Part shown: piece after piece, positions 45,384-54,347 of the stretch
Layout: the number at the start of each line of letters is the position of its first letter
How positions within the stretch are numbered: the stretch's first letter is position 1
Origin: Rhizomicrobium sp.
GTDB lineage: Bacteria > Pseudomonadota > Alphaproteobacteria > Micropepsales > Micropepsaceae
NCBI GenBank assembly: GCA_037200985.1
Contig: JBBCGJ010000001.1
Location: forward strand, 2,270,756 to 2,334,755
Length of the DNA: 64,000 nucleotides
Direction of reading: 5' to 3'
Position numbers and translations under genes: made by a program
The notes under the pieces: generated by a model
The model's input: the letters and a program-made list of their open reading frames with translations, nothing else
Told to the model about the DNA's origin: nothing
Databases searched by the model: none

Positions 45384-46337
45384 TCAGCCGCGGTTGGCCA
45401 TCATGAACTGGGCGAGCTTGAAGCGAAGCTCCTTGCGCCCGTAGTCGATGGTGACGGACGAGGTTTGGCGCAGGAAGTTCATGCCGATGAACAGGGCCGG
45501 CTTGTCGGCCAGATTCCAGACGTCGAACACCGGAAGATCGGCGATCAGGAGCACGCTGTTGACGAAGCTGACCGGGCCGAGCTTGATCCGGTCGACGAAG
45601 GTCAGGCGCCCCGCGACCGAGCCGCCGGTGACGCCGAGGAGCTGCACGACCTCCTCGTTCATGTATTTGGCGCCGTTGCGCTGCAGCGCCTGGAACAGCC
45701 GGTTGTTGCCGATGGAAATCTCCGCGCCGGAATCCACGAAGGCGAAGGCCTGGCTGCCGTCGACGGTGCAATTGACCGCGGTCAGCTTGCCGTTGGAGCC
45801 GTTGACGCGCACCAGCGTCTGGCCGCTCGGCAGCCAGTCGCTGATGAGGTCGGACGGCCGGATCAGCAGCTTGTGGTTCTGGAAATCGAAGGTGACGGCC
45901 TGGCGGTCGATCACGTCGAGGCCGAGATAGCCGTCGGCGGCGAGCCAGCTGCGCGGCAGCACGGGCACGGGGAGCGTCTGGATCCCGACGCGGCCGACGC
46001 GGAGATTGTCGAGCCGCACCGACGGCGCCAGCAGCGCGCGGGCGATGCCCTGGACGTTGACGTCGCTGCCGATGCGAAGGCCGAGCTTCTGGGCGAGCTC
46101 GTCGGCGATGACGCTGCGGTCGGCGCCGGTGTCGACCACGAAGGCGAAGGGACCCTCGCCGTTGACGAAGGTGTCGACCGTCAGGCGGTTCTGCGCGTCG
46201 GGGGCGCCCTGGATGTTCTGGGTCTGGGGGACGGGCTCCGGCGCGAGGCGCGTGCCGGTGGCGGCGCGGGCCAGGGAGGGCGCGAGCGCGAAAGCGGCAC
46301 CCTGGCCGAGAAGACCTCTGCGCGAAAAGCCGGACAT
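45384..46337 (-). CDS. Exported tandem retropepsin-like aspartic protease
   Basis: This 317-residue protein has a Tat-type signal (FSRRGLLGQG and a hydrophobic stretch ending in ARAA). Two retropepsin-like halves follow. The first has FVVDTGADRSVIAD (about residues 66-79) and the second has FAFVDSGAEISIG (about 200-212). Both keep the D-T/S-G-A catalytic signature, and each half has its own hydrophobic-hydrophobic-Gly strand (YLGLDVID and LFIGMNFLR). It could thus act as a single-chain bilobal enzyme in the periplasm. The substrate is unknown. Confidence 0.85.
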   Translation of the reverse strand: MSGFSRRGLLGQGAAFALAPSLARAATGTRLAPEPVPQTQNIQGAPDAQNRLTVDTFVNGEGPFAFVVDTGADRSVIADELAQKLGLRIGSDVNVQGIARALLAPSVRLDNLRVGRVGIQTLPVPVLPRSWLAADGYLGLDVIDRQAVTFDFQNHKLLIRPSDLISDWLPSGQTLVRVNGSNGKLTAVNCTVDGSQAFAFVDSGAEISIGNNRLFQALQRNGAKYMNEEVVQLLGVTGGSVAGRLTFVDRIKLGPVSFVNSVLLIADLPVFDVWNLADKPALFIGMNFLRQTSSVTIDYGRKELRFKLAQFMMANRG

Positions 46338-46535
46338 GGGCGCCCCCCGTGCCGGACGTCCTGCTTGGGACGACCGTCTCGTTATTCTGCCACCGCGCGC
46401 GGGCGGCGGCCGATCACACTCGCGTCAATTAGCGTCCGCAATAAGGGCCGAATCGCGGCGAAGGCCGGATTTTCGGGCGCGAATATGCGGTCCGACTGGG
46501 CTAGGCTCGGCGCAAAAGACATCCGGAGGAACAGA

Positions 46536-47096
46536 ATGCGCCTGACCACGCCCCGCATCGCGCCGCTCGCCGACGCGGACTTGGACGACGAGCAGAAGGC
46601 GGTGCTGAAGCCGTTCGGCAGCCCGGTGTTCAACATCTTCCGCACGCTGGCGCGGGCGCCCAAGGCGCTCGACCGCTTCAACCAATGGGGCGGCTATGTG
46701 CTGTCGCGGCGCAACGACCTGTCGCCTCGCGAGCGGGAGATCGTGATCCTGCGCACCGGGTTCCTGTGCAAGTCCGGCTATGAGTGGGCCCAGCATGTGC
46801 GCATCGGCAAGCGCGAGGGGCTGAGCGACGACGAGGTCGCGCGCATCAAGCAGGGCGCGGGCGCCGGCTGGGGCGCGGCCGACGCAGCGCTGATCCGCGC
46901 GAGCGACGAGCTGCACGCCGACCAGTTCATCGGCGATGCGACGTGGAAGGCGCTCGGCGAACACTTCAGCCAGAAGCAGTGCATGGACGTGGTGTTCACA
47001 GCGGCGCAGTACACCCAGGTCTCCATGCTGCTGAACACGTTCGGCGTGCAGCTCGATGCCGGGCTGACGCTCGATCCCGATCTCAAGGCCTTCTGA
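46536..47096 (+). CDS. Carboxymuconolactone decarboxylase (CMD) family protein
   Basis: This 186-residue helical protein of the AhpD/CMD superfamily has LARAPKALDRFNQWGGYVL and LSPREREIVILRTGFLC. GYEWAQHVRIGKREGLSDDE holds the conserved His, and CMDVVFTAAQYTQVSMLLNT closes the fold. The AhpD CxxC is not present. The ATG at 46536 has CGGAGGA upstream. An SDR gene follows with a one-base overlap (TGATG). The combination with SDR and acyl-CoA genes suggests a degradation pathway. Its exact reaction is unknown. Confidence 0.87.
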   Translation: MRLTTPRIAPLADADLDDEQKAVLKPFGSPVFNIFRTLARAPKALDRFNQWGGYVLSRRNDLSPREREIVILRTGFLCKSGYEWAQHVRIGKREGLSDDEVARIKQGAGAGWGAADAALIRASDELHADQFIGDATWKALGEHFSQKQCMDVVFTAAQYTQVSMLLNTFGVQLDAGLTLDPDLKAF

Positions 47097-47893
47097 TGCG
47101 GCTCGCGGGCAAGACGGCGGTGGTGGTGGGGGCCGGGCAGACGCCGGGCACGACCATCGGCAATGGCCGCGCCATGGCCGTGCTGTTCGCGCGGCAAGGC
47201 GCCGACGTGCTCTGCGTCGACCGCGACGGGGCGCGCGCCGAGGACACCGCGGCGGCCATCCGCGGCGAAGGCGGGATCGCCGGCGCGATGGCGGCGGACA
47301 TCGCCCGGCCCGGCGCGGCCGATGCCATCGTCGCGGCGGCCCTGGCGCGCTTCGGGCGGATCGACATCCTGGTCAACAATGTCGGGATCGGCGGCGGCGG
47401 CGATGCACCGGCGCACAGGCTCGAGGAAGCGGCCTTCGACCGCATCATGGCGGTGAACCTGAAGGCGATGTGGCTGACCGTCAAGGCCGCCCTCCCGGCG
47501 ATGCGCGCGGCCGGAAAGGGCGCGATCGTCAACATCTCCTCCCTCGCCTCGATCGCGGGCGGCAATATGCTGGCCTATGAGCTTTCCAAGGCCGGCGTGA
47601 ACCGGCTGACCGCGCATGTCGCGCAGTCGAACGCGCGCCACGGCATCCGCTGCAACGCGGTGCTGCCCGGCCTGATGGACACGCCGATGGCGGTCGCCGG
47701 CGTCGCGATGGAGCGCGGCACCGACGAAGCCGCGGTGCGCGCGGCGCGCGACGCGCGCGTGCCGCTGGGGGCCAAGATGGGCACGGCCTGGGACACCGCC
47801 CATGCCGCGCTGTTCCTGGCGAGCGACGAGGCAAGGTTCATCACCGGCGTGCTGCTGCCGGTCGACGGCGGCATGTCGAGCCGGATCGGCTGA
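47096..47893 (+). CDS. SDR family oxidoreductase
   Basis: This 265-residue SDR has a slightly longer cofactor loop (VVGAGQTPGTTIGNGRAMAV). VDRDG after beta-2 (Asp) suggests NAD(H). NNVGIGGG replaces NNAG, the Ser is in NISSLASIAGG, and YELSKAGV is the YxxxK pair. The end reads LLPVDGGMSSR. The start overlaps the CMD stop by one base, so it is translationally coupled. An acyl-CoA dehydrogenase gene follows after 113 bases. Confidence 0.9.
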   Translation: MRLAGKTAVVVGAGQTPGTTIGNGRAMAVLFARQGADVLCVDRDGARAEDTAAAIRGEGGIAGAMAADIARPGAADAIVAAALARFGRIDILVNNVGIGGGGDAPAHRLEEAAFDRIMAVNLKAMWLTVKAALPAMRAAGKGAIVNISSLASIAGGNMLAYELSKAGVNRLTAHVAQSNARHGIRCNAVLPGLMDTPMAVAGVAMERGTDEAAVRAARDARVPLGAKMGTAWDTAHAALFLASDEARFITGVLLPVDGGMSSRIG

Positions 47894-48006
47894 CGGACCT
47901 CGAGCGGTTCCGGACGGCGCATATCGGGCAGTAGCGGAAGGTTCGCGGACGTTGCGGCGCCTTCGCGCGGCGGCCTAGCATGGCGCCATCCAGAGGGATC
48001 GACGTC

Positions 48007-49173
48007 ATGGATTTCGAGCTTTCCGAAGAACACCGCATGCTGAAGGACCTGGTGCATCGCTTCGTCGCGGACGAGCTGATGCCGCTGGAGGCCGGCGTGC
48101 TGGAGCGCGAGGCGAAGGGCCAGGGGCTTTCCATCGGGGCGAAGGAGACGGCGCGGATCGACAAGGTGTCGAAAGAACTGGGGCTGTGGGGCCTGGACGC
48201 GCCGGAGGACATCGGCGGCTCCGACCTGCCGGCCGTGGCGCTGATCGGCGTCAACGAGGAGCTGGGGCGGACCGTGACGCCCTATACGCTGCCGCCGGAC
48301 TCGCCGAATCTGCGCATGCTGATGGCGACGGTGACGCCGCGCCAGCGCGAGGCCTATCTGGCGCCCTATGTGCGCGGCGAGACGGTGTCGGCCATCGGCA
48401 TCTCCGAGCCCGGCGCCGGCGCCGATCCGGCGGGGATGATCACCCGCGCGGTGCGCGACGGCGAGGACTGGGTGCTGAACGGTCGGAAGATCTGGATCTC
48501 CCGCGCCGACCACGCCGACTTCACCATCGTGATGGCGGTGACCGACAGGCAAAAGGGCGCGCGCGGCGGCATTTCCGCCTTTCTCGTGGACAAGGGAACG
48601 CCGGGCTTCAATGTGCTCAGGCGCATCCCGATGATCGGCGGCGCGGCGACCTACGAGATCGCGCTGGAGGATTGCCGGGTCGAGGGCTGGAAGCTGCTCG
48701 GCGCCGAGGGCGCGGGCTTCGCGCCGATGCAGATCAGGCTCGGCACAAGGCGGCTGGAGATGGCGGCGTGGTCGATCGGCATGGCGCAGCGCGCCCTCGA
48801 CATGATCTGCGCCTTCGCGCCGACGCGGGTGACCTTCGGCCAGCCCCTGTCGGAGCGCCAGGCGATCCAATGGTGGGTGGCGGACGCGGCCACCAAGATT
48901 CATGCGGCGCGGCTGATGACCTATGATTGCGCCTGGAAGCTGGACCAGGGCCGCGACGTCAGGCTCGAAATCTCCATGATCAAGGCCTTCGCGACCGAGA
49001 TGGCCTACGAGATCGTCGACCGCGCGATGCAGGCGCATGGCGCGATGGGCATGACCAAGGAATTGCCGCTGCAGTTGATGCAGGCCAAGCTGCGCACCAT
49101 GCGCATCTATGACGGGCCGACCGAGGTGCACAAATGGGTCGTCGCGCGCAACCTTCTGGGGGCGAAACGATGA
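48007..49173 (+). CDS. Acyl-CoA dehydrogenase (ACAD10/11-like)
   Basis: This 388-residue enzyme opens with MDFELSEEHRMLKDLVHRF. IGISEPGAGADPAGMITRAV and WISRADHADFTIVMAVTD form the flavin/acyl-CoA part. AMQAHGAMGMTKELPLQ and RIYDGPTEVHKWVVARNLLG close it, where the YDGPTEVHK motif is typical of the ACAD10/11 branch. The substrate may be a hydroxylated or branched acyl-CoA. The start at 48007 begins the conserved helix. The stop overlaps the next start by ATGA, so the hydratase is co-translated. Confidence 0.92.
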   Translation: MDFELSEEHRMLKDLVHRFVADELMPLEAGVLEREAKGQGLSIGAKETARIDKVSKELGLWGLDAPEDIGGSDLPAVALIGVNEELGRTVTPYTLPPDSPNLRMLMATVTPRQREAYLAPYVRGETVSAIGISEPGAGADPAGMITRAVRDGEDWVLNGRKIWISRADHADFTIVMAVTDRQKGARGGISAFLVDKGTPGFNVLRRIPMIGGAATYEIALEDCRVEGWKLLGAEGAGFAPMQIRLGTRRLEMAAWSIGMAQRALDMICAFAPTRVTFGQPLSERQAIQWWVADAATKIHAARLMTYDCAWKLDQGRDVRLEISMIKAFATEMAYEIVDRAMQAHGAMGMTKELPLQLMQAKLRTMRIYDGPTEVHKWVVARNLLGAKR

Positions 49174-49979
49174 AGGACCGCTATGGCGAGATCGCGGTGG
49201 CGCGCGACTTGACCGATGCCGCGCATCCGCGCGGGGGGCACGTCGCGGTGCTCACCATCGACCGGCCGCCGCACAATCACGTCACGGTGGACCTGATGCG
49301 CGACCTGGCCGACGCGCTCGACCATATCGACGCGGAGCCGGAGCTGCGGGCCAGCGTGCTGACCTCGGCGGGCAAGAGCTTCTGCGCCGGCGCCGATCTG
49401 GTTTCGCCGTCCGGCCTCGCCAATCCCAACGCCAAGCAGGGCATCAACGCCTTGTATGTCGAGGCGGTCCGGCTGTTCTCGGTGCGCAAGCCCATCGTGG
49501 CCGCGGTGCAGGGCGCGGCGGTGGGCGCCGGGCTGGGGCTCGCCCTGGTCGCCGATTTCCGCGTCGCGGCGCCGGAGGCGCGGTTCAGCGCGAATTTCGT
49601 CAAGCTCGGCTTTCATCCCGGCTTCGGCATCACGCATACCCTGCCGCGCATCGTCGGGGCGCAGCGTGCCGCGCTGATGTGCCTGACGGGGCGGCGGATC
49701 AAGGCGGAAGAGGCGCTCGCCTGGGGCCTCGTGGACGAGGTCGTGCCGCTGGATGAGCTGCGCGCGGCGGCGCTCCGGCTGGCGCGCGAGATCGCGGAGG
49801 CGGCGCCGCTGGCGGTGCAGGCGACGCGCGCGACGCTGCGCCGCGAACTGGCGGAGCATGTGAAGGCGCAGACCGACCACGAATTCGCCGAGCAATCGGT
49901 GCTGCGCAGGACCGCCGACTTCGCCGAAGGGGTGCGCGCGGTGGCGGAGCGGCGGGCGGGGCGGTTCACGGGGACGTAG
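49170..49979 (+). CDS. Enoyl-CoA hydratase/isomerase
   Basis: This 269-residue crotonase-fold enzyme has SAGKSFCAGADLVSPSGL as its first oxyanion strand and PIVAAVQGAAVGAGLGLALVADFRVAA as its second. NFVKLGFHPGFGITHTLPRI follows, in which His-Pro-Gly stands near the usual second Glu. The lack of two Glu residues suggests isomerase or another crotonase reaction instead of simple hydration. The long N-terminal HPRGGHVAV adds a loop. It is co-translated with the acyl-CoA dehydrogenase upstream. Confidence 0.87.
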   Translation: MKDRYGEIAVARDLTDAAHPRGGHVAVLTIDRPPHNHVTVDLMRDLADALDHIDAEPELRASVLTSAGKSFCAGADLVSPSGLANPNAKQGINALYVEAVRLFSVRKPIVAAVQGAAVGAGLGLALVADFRVAAPEARFSANFVKLGFHPGFGITHTLPRIVGAQRAALMCLTGRRIKAEEALAWGLVDEVVPLDELRAAALRLAREIAEAAPLAVQATRATLRRELAEHVKAQTDHEFAEQSVLRRTADFAEGVRAVAERRAGRFTGT

Positions 49980-50009
49980 ACAAACAGCGATGCAACTCGG
50001 CTATGGTCT

Positions 50010-50086
50010 TGTCATGCCCGCGAAGGCGGGCATCCAGCGACCGGGCGCGTTGCCAAACCTGGATTCCCGCTTCCGCGGGAATGACA
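50010..50086. repeat. Dispersed TGTCAT...ATGACA intergenic repeat
   Basis: This 77-base copy has TGTCATGCCCGCGAAGG at one end and CCGCGGGAATGACA at the other. It holds the internal pair GGGCATCCAG and CTGGATTCCCGC. It fills the gap between the hydratase and the flavoprotein gene. Confidence 0.85.
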
Positions 50087-50120
50087 GTCTGGAATTATAC
50101 CGCCCTTATTCGGTGCAGCG

Positions 50121-51704
50121 ATGAGCGAAACGGACGTCATCGTCGTCGGCGGCGGGCATAATGGGCTGGTGTGCGCCTTCTATCTCGCGCGGGCCGGGCT
50201 CAAGGTCACGGTGCTGGAGCGGCGCGGCGTCGTCGGCGGCGCCGCGGTCACGGAGGAATTCTTCCCCGGCTTCCGCAATTCGGTCGCGAGCTACACGGTC
50301 TCGCTGCTCAATCCCAAGGTCGTGCGCGACCTGGAGCTGGCGCGCCACGGATTGAGGATCGTCAACCGGCAGGTCTCCAATTTCCTGCCCGTGAACGACC
50401 GCGACTATCTCGCGGGCACGGGCGCGGCGGAGATCGCCAAGTTCTCGGCCAAGGATGCGGAGCGGTTCGGCGCTTACAGCGCGCGGCTGGAGGCCATCGC
50501 CGACATATTGCGCGAACTGGTGCTGACGACGCCGCCCAACCTGACCGCGGACGGATGGACGGCGGCGCTGCCGGAGCTTTTGAAGAGCGCCAGCCTCGGG
50601 CGGCGGCTCACCCGTCTCGACCTGACGGGGCGGCGCGACCTGCTGTCGCTGTTCACGCAGTCCGGCGGCGACTGGCTCGACGGCTGGTTCGAGAGCGATC
50701 CGATCAAGGCGGTGCTCGGCTTCGATGCCATCGTCGGCAATTATGCCAGCCCCTATACGCCGGGCTCGGCCTATGTGCTGCTGCACCATGTGTTCGGCGA
50801 AGTGAACGGCATCAAGGGCGCCTGGGGCCATGCGGTCGGCGGCATGGGCGCCATCACCCAGGCGATGGCGGCGGCCTGCCGCGAACAGGGCGTCGATCTC
50901 CGCGTCGATTGCGCGGTGCGCGAGATCGTCGTGAAGGCCGGACGCGCCGCCGGCGTGGTGACGGAGAACGGCGAGACGCTGGGCGCGGCGCGGATCGTGT
51001 CCAACCTCAACCCCAAGCTCCTGTTCGGCAAGATGATCGATCCGGCGGTCCTGCCGGCGGATTTCCGCGAACGGATCGGACGCTATCGCAACGGCTCGGG
51101 GACCTTCCGCATGAATGTCGCGCTGGCGGGACTGCCGCGCTTTACCTGCCTGCCGGAGAACGGGCCGCATCTGACGGCGGGGATCATCATGGCGCCGAGC
51201 CTCGGCTATATGGACCGGGCCTATGCGGATGCGCGGGCTTTCGGATGGTCGAAGGCGCCCATCGTCGAGATGCTGATCCCGTCGGTGGTGGACGACAGCC
51301 TCGCGCCGCCGGGGCGGCATGTCGCGAGCCTGTTCTGCCAGCATGTCGCGCCGGAGGTGCCCGGCGGCTGGGACGCCCAGCGCGACGCGGTCGCCAAGCT
51401 GATGATCGATACGGTCGACGGTTATGCGCCGGGTTTCGCGAATTCGGTTCTCGGTTTTTCGGCGCTGAGCCCGCTCGATCTCGAACGCGTTTTCGGGCTC
51501 GTCGGCGGCGATATCATGCATGGCAGGCTCGAACTCGATCAGATGTTCTCGGCGCGGCCGGTGCTGGGGCACGGCAATTATCGGAGCCCGGTTGGCGGGC
51601 TCTATATGTGCGGCTCCGGCACGCATCCGGGCGGCGGCGTGACCGGCGCGCCGGGACACAACGCGGCGCGGGAGATCCTGAAGGATATGGGCAAGCGCCG
51701 CTAG
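50121..51704 (+). CDS. Phytoene dehydrogenase-like FAD-dependent oxidoreductase (PYROXD2-like)
   Basis: This 527-residue flavoprotein has an N-terminal FAD-binding Rossmann motif (DVIVVGGGHNGLVCAFYLA, then VTVLERRGVVGGAAVTEEF) and the late C-terminal FAD motif GLYMCGSGTHPGGGVTGAPG. It resembles carotenoid desaturases but is closer to the animal PYROXD2 branch. No carotenoid genes are near, so a carotenoid role is not supported. The RBS is weak, and a dispersed repeat lies just upstream. Confidence 0.88.
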   Translation: MSETDVIVVGGGHNGLVCAFYLARAGLKVTVLERRGVVGGAAVTEEFFPGFRNSVASYTVSLLNPKVVRDLELARHGLRIVNRQVSNFLPVNDRDYLAGTGAAEIAKFSAKDAERFGAYSARLEAIADILRELVLTTPPNLTADGWTAALPELLKSASLGRRLTRLDLTGRRDLLSLFTQSGGDWLDGWFESDPIKAVLGFDAIVGNYASPYTPGSAYVLLHHVFGEVNGIKGAWGHAVGGMGAITQAMAAACREQGVDLRVDCAVREIVVKAGRAAGVVTENGETLGAARIVSNLNPKLLFGKMIDPAVLPADFRERIGRYRNGSGTFRMNVALAGLPRFTCLPENGPHLTAGIIMAPSLGYMDRAYADARAFGWSKAPIVEMLIPSVVDDSLAPPGRHVASLFCQHVAPEVPGGWDAQRDAVAKLMIDTVDGYAPGFANSVLGFSALSPLDLERVFGLVGGDIMHGRLELDQMFSARPVLGHGNYRSPVGGLYMCGSGTHPGGGVTGAPGHNAAREILKDMGKRR

Positions 51705-51738
51705 AATCCGGGCCGCATTGGAATTCAAAAAAAAATAT

Positions 51739-51862
51739 TGTCATGGCCCGCGAATGCGGCCACCCAGCTGAAACACACACCATCGCGATAATTCTTGAGA
51801 GCCCTCAATCGGCGGGCTCGCGCCGTCGTCACCTGGATGGCTCGCATTCGCGGGCCATGACA
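51739..51862. repeat. Intergenic repeat with 20-bp perfect inverted ends
   Basis: TGTCATGGCCCGCGAATGCG (51739-51758) is exactly complementary to 51843-51862. A second partial pair (CACCCAG with CTGGATG) lies inside. The unit is longer and more diverged than the other TGTCAT copies. A run of nine A residues lies just to its left. It sits between the flavoprotein and hemN, which converge on it. Confidence 0.85.
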
Positions 51863-51887
51863 CCTATTTCAATTTATCGAGCACAGC

Positions 51888-53225
51888 CTAAACCGCGACG
51901 GAATGCATGCCGGCCTTGCCCAGATAGGCATCGAACGCGGCGCAGACGATGCGGATGGCGGCCGCGTCCGGCACGCGGACATGCCAGCCCTCGACCGTCA
52001 CCAGACCGTCGCGGGCGAGATTTTGCAGCTCGGCCAGCGTATCGGCGAACAGCGCGGGGGCGCGGCCGTGGCGGCGCGCGATGGCCGCGAGGTCGGCTTC
52101 GAGATCGCACATCAGCCGCTCGATCGCCTCGCGGCGGATGCGGTCGTCGTCGGTCAGCGCGATGCCGCGCGCAGCGGGAAGCGCGCCCGTCAGGAGCGCG
52201 GCGCGCCAGGCGGGCACCTCGGCGTGGTTCTGGACATAGCCCTGGGGCAGCGAGCCGATGGCGGAGGCGCCGAAGCCGATCAGGGCCGGCGCGGTGTCGG
52301 TGGTGTAGCCCTGGAAATTGCGCGCCAGCGTGCCCTGGGCCTTGGCGATCGCCATCGGATCGCCGGGCTTGGCGAAATGGTCGAGGCCGATCGCGGCATA
52401 GCCGGCGGCGAGCAATTGCGCACGTGCGGCCGCCGCCTGCGCGAAGCGTTCGTCCAGGCCGGGCAGCGCGGATTGCGGGATCAGCGCCTGATGCTTCTTG
52501 AAGCCGGGCACATGGGCATAGCCGAAGATCGCCAGCCTTCCGGGATCGAGCGCGAGCACCTGGTCTATCGTGTTCGACAGGCCTTCGACCGTCTGGTGCG
52601 GCAGACCGTAGATCAGATCGACGCTGAGCTCTTCGATGCCGTCGCGGCGCAGCAGGCGCACGCATTCGGCGGTGGTGTCGAAATCCTGCAGGCGGTTGAT
52701 GGCGCGCTGCACGGCCGGATCGAAATCCTGCACGCCGACGCTGGCACGCGTGACGCCGATCTCGGCCAGGGTGCGCGAGAGCTCCGGCGTGAAGCCGCGC
52801 GGGTCGATCTCGATGGCGAATTCGGCGCCGGGCACGATATCGAAACGCGCGCGCAAGGCGGCGGCCAGGCGGCGCATGTCGCCGGGGCGAAGCATGGTCG
52901 GCGAGCCGCCGCCCCAATGGATATGCGTGGCGCGGCGTCGCGGGCCCAGGACGTCCGAGACGAGATCGATCTCGCGCAGCAGCAGATCGAGATAGCCGGC
53001 CAGCGGCGAATAGGCGTTCACCACCTTGGTATGGCAGCCGCAGAACCAGCACAGCGTGTCGCAGAACGGGATGTGGACATAGAGCGACAGCGGCGCGTCC
53101 GGATCGAGCGCCCGAAGCCAGCCGCGATAGACCGCGGCGTCGATGCCGGCATGGAAATGCGGCGCGGTGGGATAGCTCGTGTAGCGCGGCACGCGGGCGG
53201 CGAAAATCTCTTCGGCGTTCCTCAT
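51888..53225 (-). CDS. hemN: Oxygen-independent coproporphyrinogen III oxidase HemN
   Basis: This 445-residue radical-SAM enzyme oxidises coproporphyrinogen III in haem synthesis without O2. The iron-sulfur Cys cluster is in YVHIPFCDTLCWFCGCHT (CxxxCxxC plus the extra Cys of HemN). THIHWGGGSPTML is the SAM-side glycine motif, and VDLIYGLPHQTVEGL is typical of the family. NFQGYTTDTAPALIGFGASA is the HemN-specific late segment. ATG 53225 begins the conserved part; an upstream in-frame start adds 19 basic residues. A perfect FNR box at 53351 lies 126 bases upstream. Confidence 0.93.
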   Translation of the reverse strand: MRNAEEIFAARVPRYTSYPTAPHFHAGIDAAVYRGWLRALDPDAPLSLYVHIPFCDTLCWFCGCHTKVVNAYSPLAGYLDLLLREIDLVSDVLGPRRRATHIHWGGGSPTMLRPGDMRRLAAALRARFDIVPGAEFAIEIDPRGFTPELSRTLAEIGVTRASVGVQDFDPAVQRAINRLQDFDTTAECVRLLRRDGIEELSVDLIYGLPHQTVEGLSNTIDQVLALDPGRLAIFGYAHVPGFKKHQALIPQSALPGLDERFAQAAAARAQLLAAGYAAIGLDHFAKPGDPMAIAKAQGTLARNFQGYTTDTAPALIGFGASAIGSLPQGYVQNHAEVPAWRAALLTGALPAARGIALTDDDRIRREAIERLMCDLEADLAAIARRHGRAPALFADTLAELQNLARDGLVTVEGWHVRVPDAAAIRIVCAAFDAYLGKAGMHSVAV

Positions 53226-53350
53226 GGGGCCGACTGTGGCCCGGCGCGCCGCGGCGACCTTGATCGAGCGCAACCGCGACATCGCGCCCCATCCACAATG
53301 TGCCCGCCGTGCAACGCGGCGATGCGAAGCGGTGCGAAGGCGCGCGCCTA

Positions 53351-53364
53351 TTGATCGCGATCAA
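53351..53364. promoter_or_regulatory. FNR/FixK-type box between hemN and ompW
   Basis: TTGATCGCGATCAA is a perfect match to TTGAT-N4-ATCAA, the known FNR/FixK/Anr site. It lies 126 bases before the hemN start and 57 bases before the ompW start, so it could serve both divergent genes. No FNR-type regulator gene is in the window. Confidence 0.7.
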
Positions 53365-53420
53365 CCGGGCGCGGGCGCCGGCGCCTACCAACGAGGCCGC
53401 TGTATCAAGGAGCTGTCCTC

Positions 53421-54059
53421 ATGCGTATCACCCTCCGCCTCGCCGCGGCCCTGCTGGCCTGCGCCGCCGCCGTTTCGCCCGCCCTCGCCGACGACGATCT
53501 CGGCGTCGCCGGTCATTTCCAGGTCCGCCTGCGCGGCCTCGCCGTCCTTCCCGATGCGAGCGCCAAGGTCACGGTCGGCGGCGTGCCGCTCGCCAGCAAG
53601 ACCGACGTCACCGATTCGTTCATCCCCGAGATCGACGGCACCTATTTCATCACCGATCACATCGGCGTCGAGCTGATCGCGGGGACGACCAAGCATTCCG
53701 TGCACAATTCGGTCGCGGGCAATGTCGGCAGCGTGTGGCTGCTGCCGCCGACGCTGACCGTGCAATATCACTTCGACCCGACGGGTCCGATCCGCCTCTA
53801 TGTCGGGGCCGGCGTGAACTACACGTTCTTCTATTCGGCGCACAGCGCGGGCTTTCCGCCGATCAGCTTCTCCAACAATGCGGGCTTCGCGCTGCAGGCC
53901 GGCGTCGACGTGCCGATCGGCGACGGGCCGTATTTCGTGAATTTCGACGCCAAGAAGCTGTTCCTCTCGACGACCATGAAGGCCGCGGGCGGCGCGATCC
54001 GCGCCAGCGCGGACCTCGATCCGTGGATCGTGGGTACGGGAATCGGCATCCGCTTCTGA
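53421..54059 (+). CDS. ompW: OmpW family outer membrane beta-barrel protein
   Basis: The 212-residue precursor starts with a signal peptide (MRITLRLAAALLACAAA, then SPALAD). It continues as an eight-strand barrel with alternating pattern. WLLPPTLTVQYHFDPTGPIR and LYVGAGVNYTFFYS are typical OmpW stretches, and the last residues IGIRF end in Phe as barrel proteins should. OmpW forms a narrow hydrophobic channel, and in E. coli it is under oxygen-linked control, which agrees with the FNR box upstream. Confidence 0.88.
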   Translation: MRITLRLAAALLACAAAVSPALADDDLGVAGHFQVRLRGLAVLPDASAKVTVGGVPLASKTDVTDSFIPEIDGTYFITDHIGVELIAGTTKHSVHNSVAGNVGSVWLLPPTLTVQYHFDPTGPIRLYVGAGVNYTFFYSAHSAGFPPISFSNNAGFALQAGVDVPIGDGPYFVNFDAKKLFLSTTMKAAGGAIRASADLDPWIVGTGIGIRF

Positions 54060-54074
54060 TAGGATCGCCCGGCC

Positions 54075-54347
54075 ATGCCCTGCTGCACGCTCATCGCCTT
54101 CGTCTTGAGCCAGTGCGGCATGGCGGCCGGCGCGGTGCGGACGAGACTGTTCGGCTGGACCGCGCCCATGGCGTCGGCCGGTCTCGCGCGATTCCGCTGG
54201 CCCATACTCGCAGTTGCGCTCGTCTTCGAGATGACGATCGGCGCCGCGGCGGCGCCCTACATCTTCACCGGTTCCGGCCGGGCGGAAGCCGCGCGCTCCA
54301 TCGGCGCGACCTGGCATATCTGCAAGGCGATAATCGGCGCCGGCTAG
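54075..54347 (+). CDS. Hypothetical small membrane protein
   Basis: The gene encodes 90 residues. The N-terminus MPCCTLIAFVLSQCGMAAGA is hydrophobic with three Cys, a basic loop follows, and a second helix (WPILAVALVFEMTIGAAAAPYIF) leads to a short tail. AGGATCG lies before the ATG, 15 bases after the ompW stop. The stop shares CTAG with the opposing exoD stop. I recognise no domain. It might be an OmpW-operon partner. Confidence 0.55.
   Translation: MPCCTLIAFVLSQCGMAAGAVRTRLFGWTAPMASAGLARFRWPILAVALVFEMTIGAAAAPYIFTGSGRAEAARSIGATWHICKAIIGAG

Noticed and set aside
50121..51704. Carotenoid biosynthesis role for the phytoene-dehydrogenase-like gene
   Set aside because: No crtB, crtE or other carotenoid gene is near, and the sequence style is closer to PYROXD2.
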